Origin: Lachnospiraceae bacterium
Lineage (GTDB): Bacteria > Bacillota > Clostridia > Lachnospirales > Lachnospiraceae
DNA: 35,417 nucleotides
Reading direction: 5' to 3'
NCBI GenBank assembly: GCA_024698865.1
Contig: JAILQS010000110.1
Coordinates: forward strand, 1-35,417
The notes beneath the pieces are model-generated. The model was not told the origin of the DNA, did no database searches, and saw nothing but the letters and a program-made list of their open reading frames with translations. The translations under genes were made by a program, and so were the position numbers. Shown piece after piece: positions 1-6,698 of the stretch (positions are counted from its first letter, which is position 1; every line of letters starts with the position of its first letter).

Positions 1-269
1 ACGATACCTCCTTCCACCCCCTCTTTTGTTTTTGTAGTCTTCCTACTGCAGTTGCCACCATCACAGCGGTCTGTCATCCCACTGATCTCGGTGGCGTATT
101 TCTCGGCCAGTTCTGCAACTGTTCCTTTTACAACGGTCTTAGGATCGCTAAGCAACTGCTCATAAATACCTTTTTCAATTGCAAAATAACGTGCCCAGAA
201 AACCTGTCCTTCTCTAGATCTTGGATTTAAAGAATACGCATAATCTCTCCATTCCTTTAACAAACTCAT
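1..269 (-). CDS. N-terminal part of a SEC-C-like hypothetical protein, runs off the window
   Basis: The reading frame opens at an ATG at 267-269, eight bases after GGAG of a GGAGAAA Shine-Dalgarno site, and stays open to the window edge (89 codons visible). Residues 1-61 (starting MSLLKEWRDYAYSL, with EKGIYEQLL and GTVAELAEKY) resemble the N-terminus of small SEC-C metal-binding proteins common in Lachnospiraceae; this is recognition from memory. After AEKY the usual aliphatic stretch is replaced by a Cys/Arg/Lys-rich tail (residues 62-89, with C70, C75 and the string DGGNCSRK). The last visible bases contain AGGAGG, which could be the Shine-Dalgarno site of a following gene, so this protein may end just outside the window. 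The SEC-C zinc motif itself is not visible, so function is unknown. Confidence 0.55.
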   Translation of the reverse strand, partial: MSLLKEWRDYAYSLNPRSREGQVFWARYFAIEKGIYEQLLSDPKTVVKGTVAELAEKYATEISGMTDRCDGGNCSRKTTKTKEGVEGGI

Positions 270-323
270 ATCATTTCTCCTTCGATTTATCTTCTTTGTT
301 TTATTCGTTTTACACAATTTCAA

Positions 324-352
324 AGTATATCACAAATCACTCCATAAGTAAA
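324..352 (-). promoter_or_regulatory. Candidate sigma-A promoter of the SEC-C-like gene
   Basis: On the minus strand TTTACT (347-352) and TATACT (324-329) are separated by 17 bases. They lie about 55 bases upstream of the ATG at 269. The -10 is close to consensus and the -35 matches moderately. Confidence 0.5.
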
Positions 353-477
353 TATGGGATGCTAAAACGTACCCAGTGGACTGCATTATTTCATTTTCAT
401 GAATACGATTCACGTATTTGGGCATACTAGAATTGTCAGCAATTAAACGTTTCTATACAGAAACAACTGACATGATA

Positions 478-523
478 TCTTTATACTGCATCCTGGTGAT
501 GCAACTCCCCCCAAGTATAAAGA
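478..523. other. Nested hairpin with a C-rich single strand; no gene in 270-615
   Basis: The stretch from 270 to 615 holds no convincing gene. Within it a 10-bp perfect stem (TCTTTATACT at 478-487 with AGTATAAAGA at 514-523) encloses a second hairpin (GCATC/GATGC, loop CTGGT, 488-502) and an unpaired stretch ACTCCCCCCA (504-513). A further inverted repeat, GTTTC/GAAAC, lies around 449-465. Read on the plus strand, the C-rich loop is complementary to Shine-Dalgarno sequences, as in C-rich-motif small RNAs of Firmicutes. The hairpin at 563-604 could end such a transcript. I found no convincing promoter, so this is only a candidate. Confidence 0.3.
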
Positions 524-556
524 CATTGCAAAAGAAGCGATAAATACTTATCCTCC

Positions 557-604
557 CCTAAAAAAAGAGAATTGACTTTGGTAACCCACTGTCAATTCTC
601 TTTT
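557..604 (-). terminator. Intrinsic terminator of the small membrane-protein gene
   Basis: A 14-bp perfect stem (AAAAGAGAATTGAC at 563-576 with its complement at 591-604) has a 14-base loop. On the minus strand it is followed by a run of T (557-563). It sits 12 bases beyond the stop codon of the 616-828 gene. A weaker T-rich tail on the plus strand means it may work in both directions. Confidence 0.8.
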
Positions 605-615
605 CTTTACCATCA

Positions 616-828
616 TTATTTTTTAAAAACATTTGCCAGCCAGAAAATCAGATAAATCACTACCGGCAACAAGATAATCAAGGCAAAAAAGCCCCAGTAA
701 ATCTGTGCAATTGCTTTAAAACCGGTAAAAAACGATAATACCAGCGTGGCAACAATCGCCACTGCAATTAAAATTACAACAAACAAAGCCATGAATCTTT
801 TGGCTTTGGTATGATTTTTCTCTTCCAT
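616..828 (-). CDS. Small two-pass membrane protein of unknown function
   Basis: A 70-residue protein with two hydrophobic segments (about residues 14-36 and 43-65), separated by a short polar turn and ending in a basic FKK tail. The N-terminus is charged (MEEKNHTKAKRF), which predicts two membrane spans. I do not recognise the family. An ATG four codons upstream (838-840) is possible, but the ATG at 826-828 is preceded by GGAGG at five bases, so the shorter form is preferred. The gene lies 147 bases downstream of rarA on the same strand and has its own terminator at 557-604. A TATAAT box inside the palindrome at 948-960 may give it a separate promoter. Confidence 0.7.
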   Translation of the reverse strand: MEEKNHTKAKRFMALFVVILIAVAIVATLVLSFFTGFKAIAQIYWGFFALIILLPVVIYLIFWLANVFKK

Positions 829-947
829 ATAATCCTCCATTCCGAAACACTTTGTACAAGGTTGCCTCGCAATTCTTTAGTAATAGTAGTGTAGCATATT
901 TGCAAGAACACAACAAATATGTAGCTGGGCGAGACTTTGGCTTTAAC

Positions 948-960
948 CGGTATTATACCG
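948..960 (-). promoter_or_regulatory. Palindrome CGGTATTATACCG containing a -10-like box
   Basis: A 13-base palindrome lies 15 bases beyond the rarA stop and about 120 bases upstream of the small membrane-protein gene. On the minus strand it contains TATAAT (952-957). No good -35 hexamer is visible 16-18 bases upstream, so a promoter would need an activator. The palindrome over the -10 could be an operator. Confidence 0.3.
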
Positions 961-975
961 TATCGTAAGTCCTTA

Positions 976-2304
976 TCATTCTTCCGGATCCTCATGGATT
1001 CGTTCAAAATACTCGCGAATATTTTTCTCGTATCCGTTTTCGGATGGGCGATAGAAAACCGCATCCTTATGTTCATCCGGCAAATACTGCTGTTTTACAT
1101 AGTGATTTTTGTAATTGTGCGCATATTTATACCCTATGCCGTGGCCCAATTCCTTGGCTCCACCATAGTGAGCATCCATCAGGTAGGCAGGTATCGTTCC
1201 GGTCTTTTCTTCCCTGACAACCCGCATAGCCTCTTCTATGGCACAAACTGCTGAGTTACTTTTTGGTGCACTTGCCACATAAGACACTGCCTGTGCAAGT
1301 ATAATCTGTGCTTCCGGCATTCCAATCCGCTCTACTGCCTGGGCGGCTGCAACAGCAACAACCAACGCTTGCGGATCTGCATTGGAAACATCTTCAGCAG
1401 CGCAAATCATAATACGTCGTGCAATAAATTTAATGTCCTCACCGGCGTAAAGCATGCGTGCCAGATAGTAAATTGCCGCATCCGGGTCTGAACCGCGCAT
1501 ACTTTTAATAAATGCAGAAATGGTATCGTAATGATTGTCACCATCTTTATCATAATTTAAAACGCGTCGCTGGATACATTCACCGGCTACTTCCAATGTA
1601 ATATGAATCAAGCCGTCATCACTTTTTTCTGTCGTCAAAACTCCAAGCTCCAACGCATTGAGTGCAAGTCGCGCATCTCCATTGGAAATGTCTGCGAGAA
1701 AATCAAGTGCGTCCTCCTCAAGGACTGCATTGTACACTCCCATGCCACGTTCCTTATCCGAGATAGCTCGTTTTAAGAGCGTCCTGATATGCTCCGCAGA
1801 TAAGGATTCCAGCTGAAATATTACCGAACGCGAAATCAAAGCCCGATTCACCTCAAAGTACGGATTCTCGGTAGTTGCCCCAATCAAAATAATGGTGCCG
1901 TCTTCCACAAATGGCAATAAATAATCCTGCTGCCCCTTATTGAAACGATGAATCTCGTCTATGAAAAGAATCGTTTTTTTGCCGTACATGCCCTGATTGT
2001 TTTTTGCCTGCTCTACCACCGATTCCATATCCTTTTTACCGGCAGAAGTCGCATTGATCTGGCAAAACTCAGCTTTTGTCGTATTGGCAATTACTTTGGC
2101 AAGGGTTGTTTTCCCGGTTCCCGGAGGTCCGTAGAAAATAATCGAACTTAGCTTGTCCGCCTTAATGGCACGATATAACAACTTGTCTTTACCAACAATA
2201 TGCTCCTGTCCCACCACTTCATCCAATGTACGCGGACGCATTCTGCTGGCAAGCGGAGACTCTTTTTTTAAATTGGTCTCTCTCATATAATCAAATAAAT
2301 CCAT
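976..2304 (-). CDS. rarA: Replication-associated recombination protein RarA (MgsA/YrvN), AAA+ ATPase
   Basis: A 442-residue AAA+ ATPase of the RarA/MgsA/WRNIP1 family, a cytosolic protein acting at stalled replication forks. Visible motifs: the family N-terminus with PLASRMRPRTLDEVVGQ (residues 17-33), Walker A GPPGTGKT (59-66), Walker B LFIDEIHRF (113-121), sensor 1 GATTEN (142-147) and an arginine-bearing SRS at 158-160. The C-terminal part carries the family's tetramerisation region with YLMDAHYGGAKELGHG and KYAHNY. Length is normal for the family. The ATG at 2302-2304 follows AAAGGAATG-type Shine-Dalgarno sequence; in-frame codons further upstream would add residues translated from the 18-bp repeat array and do not belong to the family. 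It is divergent from the DUF4250 gene. Confidence 0.95.
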   Translation of the reverse strand: MDLFDYMRETNLKKESPLASRMRPRTLDEVVGQEHIVGKDKLLYRAIKADKLSSIIFYGPPGTGKTTLAKVIANTTKAEFCQINATSAGKKDMESVVEQAKNNQGMYGKKTILFIDEIHRFNKGQQDYLLPFVEDGTIILIGATTENPYFEVNRALISRSVIFQLESLSAEHIRTLLKRAISDKERGMGVYNAVLEEDALDFLADISNGDARLALNALELGVLTTEKSDDGLIHITLEVAGECIQRRVLNYDKDGDNHYDTISAFIKSMRGSDPDAAIYYLARMLYAGEDIKFIARRIMICAAEDVSNADPQALVVAVAAAQAVERIGMPEAQIILAQAVSYVASAPKSNSAVCAIEEAMRVVREEKTGTIPAYLMDAHYGGAKELGHGIGYKYAHNYKNHYVKQQYLPDEHKDAVFYRPSENGYEKNIREYFERIHEDPEE

Positions 2305-2374
2305 AAAAACATTCCTTTCACGTTCCATGTAACGGGACGATTCCCCGAAATAATGTATCTCTGATAAAAAAACT

Positions 2375-2446
2375 GACAGGTATAAAATCCCTGGCAGTAA
2401 TAAAACCCCTGACATTAATTAAATCCCTGACTGTAATAAAATTTCC
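2375..2446. repeat. Four imperfect 18-bp tandem repeats between rarA and the DUF4250 gene
   Basis: Four head-to-tail units of exactly 18 bases: 2375-2392, 2393-2410, 2411-2428 and 2429-2446. Unit pattern is about GACNNTAATAAAATCCCT; three of the four end in CCCT and the last ends in TTCC. A partial, decayed copy seems to continue below 2375. The array fills the upstream region of rarA and ends three bases before the DUF4250 promoter, so it could bind a regulator. It is too short and too regular (no spacer/repeat alternation) for CRISPR. Confidence 0.65.
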
Positions 2447-2448
2447 GG

Positions 2449-2480
2449 TTGTAAAATAAACTAAATAGGAGTATACTCCT
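2449..2480 (+). promoter_or_regulatory. Promoter of the DUF4250 gene with a palindromic operator over the -10
   Basis: TTGTAA (2449-2454) and TATACT (2472-2477) are spaced by 17 bases. The -10 lies inside a perfect 14-base palindrome, AGGAGTATACTCCT (2467-2480). The start codon is 29 bases downstream of the -10. The overlap suggests repression by a dimeric regulator, which is inference. Confidence 0.55.
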
Positions 2481-2506
2481 TTTTGAAAAATAAAGGAGGA
2501 AATCAA

Positions 2507-2683
2507 ATGTCACTTCCAAAAGATCCCGTAATACTTTTGAGTTACGTAAATACACAGCTTAGAGACAATTACAATAGTCTGGATGATTTCTGTCATGCGC
2601 AAAACGCTGACGAGGAAAGTCTTCGCAATAAATTAAAAACCATCGATTATACTTATGATGCATCCCAAAACCAGTTCATTTAG
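2507..2683 (+). CDS. DUF4250 domain protein
   Basis: A 58-residue protein beginning MSLPKDPVILLSYVNTQLRD and ending YTYDASQNQFI. The opening (SLPKDP..LLS.VN..LRD.Y.SL...C) and the final QNQF are the pattern of the small DUF4250 proteins of Clostridia; the function of the family is not known. The start is fixed by a strong AAAGGAGG Shine-Dalgarno site seven bases before ATG 2507; an in-frame upstream codon at 2483 lacks such a site. It is divergent from rarA and convergent with yigZ. The last codons and the stop codon are part of the terminator hairpin at 2667-2697. Confidence 0.85.
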   Translation: MSLPKDPVILLSYVNTQLRDNYNSLDDFCHAQNADEESLRNKLKTIDYTYDASQNQFI

Positions 2684-2697
2684 AACTGGTTTTTTTC
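2667..2697 (+). terminator. Terminator overlapping the stop codon of the DUF4250 gene
   Basis: An 11-bp perfect stem (2667-2677 with 2683-2693) has a five-base loop ATTTA and is followed by a T run through 2696. The loop and arms contain the codons CAG TTC ATT TAG, so the gene end and the terminator are the same sequence. The opposite strand has a shorter T tract, so it may also end yigZ transcription weakly. Confidence 0.85.
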
Positions 2698-2709
2698 TAT
2701 ATCTCATTT

Positions 2710-3363
2710 CTATGCCTCAAAACGTTCGAAAATAACCGTTCCTTCCTCACACGTACCATAAGTGACTTTTTCTGTTATAGAACAAACCGCCTGACCTTTC
2801 GTGGCTTCTGTTACTTTCTTTTCAAATGAACCAAAATCCTCATCCGGTACCAGTGTTATAATTCTAACCAAATCGCTGAACTCTGTATCCCGAATCTCGA
2901 CTCCCATGCTTGCTGCAATATAAGATATTTTGCCATGACCGGTATAGTCTGTTTCTATTTCATAAATGACGCCGGACTTCTTGGCAAGTACCACGCTTTG
3001 ATCAATTCCTTCTGCCGTCGCCTTGGAATAAGCCCGTACAAGCCCTCCCGTTCCAAGAAGTGTTCCGCCAAAGTATCTTGTTACGACCACTAAAAGATTG
3101 CAGATGTCGCGTTCCTTCAAAATAGAAAGCATTGGTTTGCCCGCCGTACCGGAAGGCTCTCCGTCATCGCTGCATCTTTCCACCGGATTTTTCTCTCCGA
3201 TTACATACGCAAAACAATTGTGTCTTGCATCCCAGTATTTCTTTTTCGTCTGTTCCAGAAGCTTAAGTGCTTCTTCTTCCGATCGAACCGGAAAAACAGT
3301 TGCGATAAACCTTGATTTCTTCTCAACAATTTCAGCACTTCCACCTTTATATAAAATATTCAT
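2710..3363 (-). CDS. yigZ: YigZ/IMPACT family protein
   Basis: A 217-residue cytosolic protein of the YigZ family (UPF0029 N-terminal domain, DUF1949-type C-terminal domain). The N-terminal domain shows KKSRFIATVFPV, ARHNCFAYVIG (46-56) and the family signature DDGEPSGTAGKPML (66-79), followed by VVVTRYFGGTLLGTGGLVRAY (92-112). The C-terminal ferredoxin-like domain spans about 132-205. The family is related to eukaryotic IMPACT, a translation-stress protein; the bacterial role is not settled. ATG 3361-3363 follows GAGG at five bases. It is divergent from the penicillin-binding protein gene, and both have sigma-A-type promoters in the shared upstream region. Confidence 0.93.
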   Translation of the reverse strand: MNILYKGGSAEIVEKKSRFIATVFPVRSEEEALKLLEQTKKKYWDARHNCFAYVIGEKNPVERCSDDGEPSGTAGKPMLSILKERDICNLLVVVTRYFGGTLLGTGGLVRAYSKATAEGIDQSVVLAKKSGVIYEIETDYTGHGKISYIAASMGVEIRDTEFSDLVRIITLVPDEDFGSFEKKVTEATKGQAVCSITEKVTYGTCEEGTVIFERFEA

Positions 3364-3407
3364 AGCTACCTCAAATCGTTTCCTAATCTTCCTTTTTAAC
3401 AGTAAAA

Positions 3408-3436
3408 ATTATAGGATATTTACGTAAAAAATGCAA
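3408..3436 (-). promoter_or_regulatory. Sigma-A promoter of yigZ
   Basis: On the minus strand TTGCAT (3431-3436) and a perfect TATAAT (3408-3413) are spaced by 17 bases, about 45 bases upstream of the yigZ start. Confidence 0.75.
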
Positions 3437-3453
3437 TCCATACACTATTTGCT

Positions 3454-3481
3454 TTGCTTTCAATCTCTAATTTGTTATAAT
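3454..3481 (+). promoter_or_regulatory. Candidate sigma-A promoter of the penicillin-binding protein gene
   Basis: A perfect TATAAT (3476-3481) follows TTGCTT (3454-3459) at 16 bases. It lies 45 bases before the ATG at 3527. Confidence 0.6.
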
Positions 3482-3526
3482 ATTTGGTAGCGTATATTGC
3501 AATTTAAGTAGATTGGAGAGTTTTAT

Positions 3527-6202
3527 ATGAATTTTAGTGCAAAAGGCACTGCCAAAATACAACACAATTTGAGGTCAGAAAAAAGAAAACTGATTTCCAA
3601 AACAATGGTTACTGCACTTCGTATTTTTCTTATTATTGTCATTACGGTAACCATACTCGGAACGGTTGCCGGTGTCGGTGTTTTGAAGGGACTTATTGAC
3701 AATGCGCCCAGCATTGATTCCATCGACGTCGCGCCAAGCGGATTTTCGACAACCTTGTACTATTCCAACGGTGAAGAAATCAAGAAGTTGGTCGGTTCCG
3801 ATGCAAACCGAATTTACGTAACACTGGATAAGATTCCGGAATGTGTACAAAACGCCTTTATCGCTATTGAAGATGAGCGTTTCCGTTCGCACAACGGTAT
3901 CGACACGCAAGGTATTTTCCGTGCATTCTTCCAGGGCATCACAAAAGGTGAGTTTGACCAGGGAGCATCCACACTTACCCAGCAGCTTATCAAAAACCAG
4001 GTATTTGAGGGTGGAAATGAAGTTGCCTTCGGCTCCAAACTCAAACGTAAAGTACAGGAGCAGTATCTGGCAGTCCAATTGGAAAAGAAATTAACCAAGG
4101 ATCAGATTTTAGAGTACTATCTCAACACAATTAACCTTGGCCAGAATACCTTAGGAATCCAGGTGGCTTCCAAGAGATATTTTAATAAAGATGTCAGTGA
4201 AATCACCATTTCCGAAGCCGCAGTAATTGCCGGCATCACACAGAACCCTGCGGGACTTAATCCAATCACCCATCCGGAGGAAAATGCGGCCAAACGTCTC
4301 GTTATTCTGGCGTATATGCGTGACCAGGGTTACATTACAGACGAGGAGTACACAGAAGCTGTAAATGATGACGTATACTCAAGAATTCAGATTGTAAATG
4401 ATGAAAACTATACAGATACAGAAGTTGCAGCAAACAGTTATTTTGTAGATGAACTGATTGACCAGGTAACCAAAGACCTGCAGGAGAAGCTCGGGTATAC
4501 AGAGTCACAGGCAGTCAGCATGGTATATCGTGGGGGGCTTCAGATTGAGACTACACAAAGCAAAAAACTGCAAAAAGTGTGTGACAAGGTATTTGCTGAT
4601 AAGAGCCTGTATCCGGAAGATTCCGAGTATCAGCTCTCCTACCGTCTCTCAACGATTGACAAAGACGGTATCGAACATAATTACTCAGAAGTTACCATGA
4701 AATACTATTTTGCAAATCATGGTATAGAGGATTTCGACGTAAACTTCAAAAATAAAAAGGATGCTAAGCCTTACATCGAACAGTACAAAAAAGCAGTCGT
4801 TGGAAAAGATGATGAAATCACCGGCGAAGTAATTGACTATATTATTCAGCCACAGATTTCCTTTGTTTTGATGGATCAAAAGAGCGGAAAAGTACTTGCA
4901 ATGGTCGGCGGACGCGGCAAGAAAAAAGCAAGTCGAACCTTAAACCGTGCTTCTGACACAACACGTCAGCCGGGTTCAACCTTCAAAATTGTTTCCACTT
5001 ATCTTCCTGCCTTTGACACAAAGGGAATGACCCTGGCAACCGTAGAGCAGGATGAGGAGTTCTACTATCCGGACACCAACCGAAAGGTTAAAAACTGGAG
5101 TGGCGAAGCTTACAATGGTGCTACAACTCTTCGAAAAGCGATTTATGACTCTATGAACGTCATTGCCGTTAAGACAATGGTTGAAGTAACTCCACAGGTT
5201 TCCTACAATTATTTGATGAACTTAGGTTTCTCGACTGTTTATGATAAATTCGTGGACAACGCCGGAAATGTTTATACAGATATTCAGTATCCTACCGCTT
5301 TGGGTGGACTGACCAAAGGTGTATCAAACTACGAACTTACTGCTGCTTTTGCTGCAATCGCCAATCAGGGCGTATACAATAAACCGGTTATGTACACCAA
5401 GATCCTGGACCACGATGGAAATGTACTGATTGATAACGAACCTGAGAAAAAACAGGTGATGAAGAAATCCACCGCTTTCCTGTTAACAAGCGCAATGGAG
5501 GATGTTGTTACCATCGGTACCGGAACAAAAGCAAGATTTACCGAAATCGATATGGCAGAGGCCGGCAAAACCGGTACTACTTCCAACAATGTTGACCTTT
5601 GGTTTGTTGGATATACTCCGTATTATACCGCCGGAATCTGGAGCGGTTACGACAACAACAAATCCCAGACAGACACCAGTTACCACAAAATTCTCTGGAA
5701 AAAGGTTATGGAAGAAATCCATAAGGCCGCCAATAAAAAGCCAAAAGATTTCAAAGTGCCAAGCTCGGTAAAACAGGTTCGAATCTGTACCAAGACCGGA
5801 AAGCTTGCAGTCAGCGGCTTATGTGACCACACTTCCTATGCAGAGTATTTTGATAAGAATACTATTTTGAAGGAAAAATGTGACCGACATGTGAAACTCA
5901 AGGTTTGTAAAGAAACAGGTGAAATCGCCGGCAAGTATTGTTTAGAAACTGAGGAAAGAGTCTTCTTCCGTAACACAGACGGAACCTATACAGACGAAAA
6001 AGGCAAGACGATTACCAAAGATAAATGTAAGAAACATAAAACGAAGCCAACACCTTCACCAACAAAGACGCCAAGAAAAACGACGTCACCAACAAAGCAT
6101 CCAACTAATCCGGGGGCACCGGCCACACCAACACCGACGCCAACACCGGCACCGGCAATACCGACGCCAGACCCGGATCCACAAAACAATACGCAACCGT
6201 AA
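3527..6202 (+). CDS. Class A penicillin-binding protein (PBP1A type), glycosyltransferase/transpeptidase
   Basis: An 891-residue bifunctional peptidoglycan synthase. A basic cytoplasmic N-terminus is followed by one transmembrane anchor (about 29-53). The glycosyltransferase 51 domain (about 75-270) shows the catalytic Glu in AIEDERF (E115) and GASTLTQQLIKN (146-157). The transpeptidase domain has the active-site serine in STFK (S484, K487), SMN (542-544) and KTGTT (681-685). Six cysteines (754, 766, 785, 794, 805, 834) stand in the outer C-terminal region, in a CTKTGKLA...C arrangement often seen in Firmicute PBP1A proteins and possibly forming disulfides. The end (839-891) is a Pro/Thr/Lys-rich, probably wall-spanning tail rich in TPTP repeats. 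The start follows GGAGAG. It appears monocistronic. Confidence 0.95.
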   Translation: MNFSAKGTAKIQHNLRSEKRKLISKTMVTALRIFLIIVITVTILGTVAGVGVLKGLIDNAPSIDSIDVAPSGFSTTLYYSNGEEIKKLVGSDANRIYVTLDKIPECVQNAFIAIEDERFRSHNGIDTQGIFRAFFQGITKGEFDQGASTLTQQLIKNQVFEGGNEVAFGSKLKRKVQEQYLAVQLEKKLTKDQILEYYLNTINLGQNTLGIQVASKRYFNKDVSEITISEAAVIAGITQNPAGLNPITHPEENAAKRLVILAYMRDQGYITDEEYTEAVNDDVYSRIQIVNDENYTDTEVAANSYFVDELIDQVTKDLQEKLGYTESQAVSMVYRGGLQIETTQSKKLQKVCDKVFADKSLYPEDSEYQLSYRLSTIDKDGIEHNYSEVTMKYYFANHGIEDFDVNFKNKKDAKPYIEQYKKAVVGKDDEITGEVIDYIIQPQISFVLMDQKSGKVLAMVGGRGKKKASRTLNRASDTTRQPGSTFKIVSTYLPAFDTKGMTLATVEQDEEFYYPDTNRKVKNWSGEAYNGATTLRKAIYDSMNVIAVKTMVEVTPQVSYNYLMNLGFSTVYDKFVDNAGNVYTDIQYPTALGGLTKGVSNYELTAAFAAIANQGVYNKPVMYTKILDHDGNVLIDNEPEKKQVMKKSTAFLLTSAMEDVVTIGTGTKARFTEIDMAEAGKTGTTSNNVDLWFVGYTPYYTAGIWSGYDNNKSQTDTSYHKILWKKVMEEIHKAANKKPKDFKVPSSVKQVRICTKTGKLAVSGLCDHTSYAEYFDKNTILKEKCDRHVKLKVCKETGEIAGKYCLETEERVFFRNTDGTYTDEKGKTITKDKCKKHKTKPTPSPTKTPRKTTSPTKHPTNPGAPATPTPTPTPAPAIPTPDPDPQNNTQP

Positions 6203-6255
6203 AATCACATTTGCAGGGTTTTCAATTTCATATGTGTGCTATGTTATAACTATAT

Positions 6256-6349
6256 GACAGCTTGTATTATAACGATTATTTCCATGCGGGATGTGCTCAC
6301 AGCTTTGCAGGAAACAATCGTCACACTACAAGCTGTCTTTTTATTTATT
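6256..6349 (+). terminator. Long branched hairpin with a T run; PBP terminator or small RNA
   Basis: GACAGCTTGTA (6256-6266) pairs perfectly with TACAAGCTGTC (6327-6337). Inside are further matched arms ACGATT/AATCGT (6272-6277 and 6316-6321) and TTTCC/GGAAA. A TTTTTATTTATTT tail follows. At 82 bases it is much longer than an ordinary terminator. An extended -10-like TGTTATAAC (6242-6250) sits where a promoter for an RNA starting near 6256 would be, but I see no clear -35. It lies between the PBP stop and the convergent spoVAE stop. It could simply end the PBP transcript. Confidence 0.6.
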
Positions 6350-6698
6350 TCTCCTTAGGTTTTGTGATTATGGATGCCACATACCCCAATATCAGCGCTG
6401 CACTTGTTCCGACCGCCGCTGCCTCAAATCCTCCTTTGAACAATCCCAGAAAGCCTTCCTTATCCACTGCCTTCCTCACTCCGTCAAACAAAACATGTCC
6501 AAATCCAAGAAGGGGCACTCTCGCCCCCGCTCCCGCGAACTTTTCAAAAGGTCGATACAATCCTACTGCACTAAGCACTACTCCTGTGCAAACCAAAAGT
6601 ACCATCACTCTTCCGGGCATTAGTTTTGTCTTTTCCAGCACAATCTGTACAATTGCGCAAATGAGTCCTCCAACCAAAAATGCAATTACATAATTCAT
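6345..6698 (-). CDS. spoVAE: Stage V sporulation protein AE (SpoVAE)
   Basis: A 117-residue integral membrane protein with about four hydrophobic segments. It carries the SpoVAC/SpoVAE family pattern, including PFEKFAGAGARVPLLGFGH (around 50-68) and a KGGFEAA.GTSAALILGYV stretch in the C-terminal half. SpoVA proteins form the channel that moves calcium-dipicolinate into the forespore and out at germination; SpoVAE works in the inner spore membrane with SpoVAC and SpoVAD. The ATG overlaps the last four bases of spoVAD (ATGA type), so the two are translationally coupled. The usual neighbour spoVAC is not here but about 23 kb away. Confidence 0.93.
   Translation of the reverse strand: MNYVIAFLVGGLICAIVQIVLEKTKLMPGRVMVLLVCTGVVLSAVGLYRPFEKFAGAGARVPLLGFGHVLFDGVRKAVDKEGFLGLFKGGFEAAAVGTSAALILGYVASIITKPKEK

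Noticed and set aside
221-430. 69-codon plus-strand frame across the first intergenic region
   Set aside because: It overlaps the start of the SEC-C-like gene in antisense, is low in complexity and lacks a ribosome site.
841-975. Possible 6S RNA next to rarA
   Set aside because: In some Firmicutes 6S RNA is near rarA, but this interval is only about 135 bases and I could not see the long closing stem with a central bubble.
2375-2446. 18-bp repeats considered as a CRISPR array
   Set aside because: Units abut without spacers, are imperfect, and no cas genes are present.
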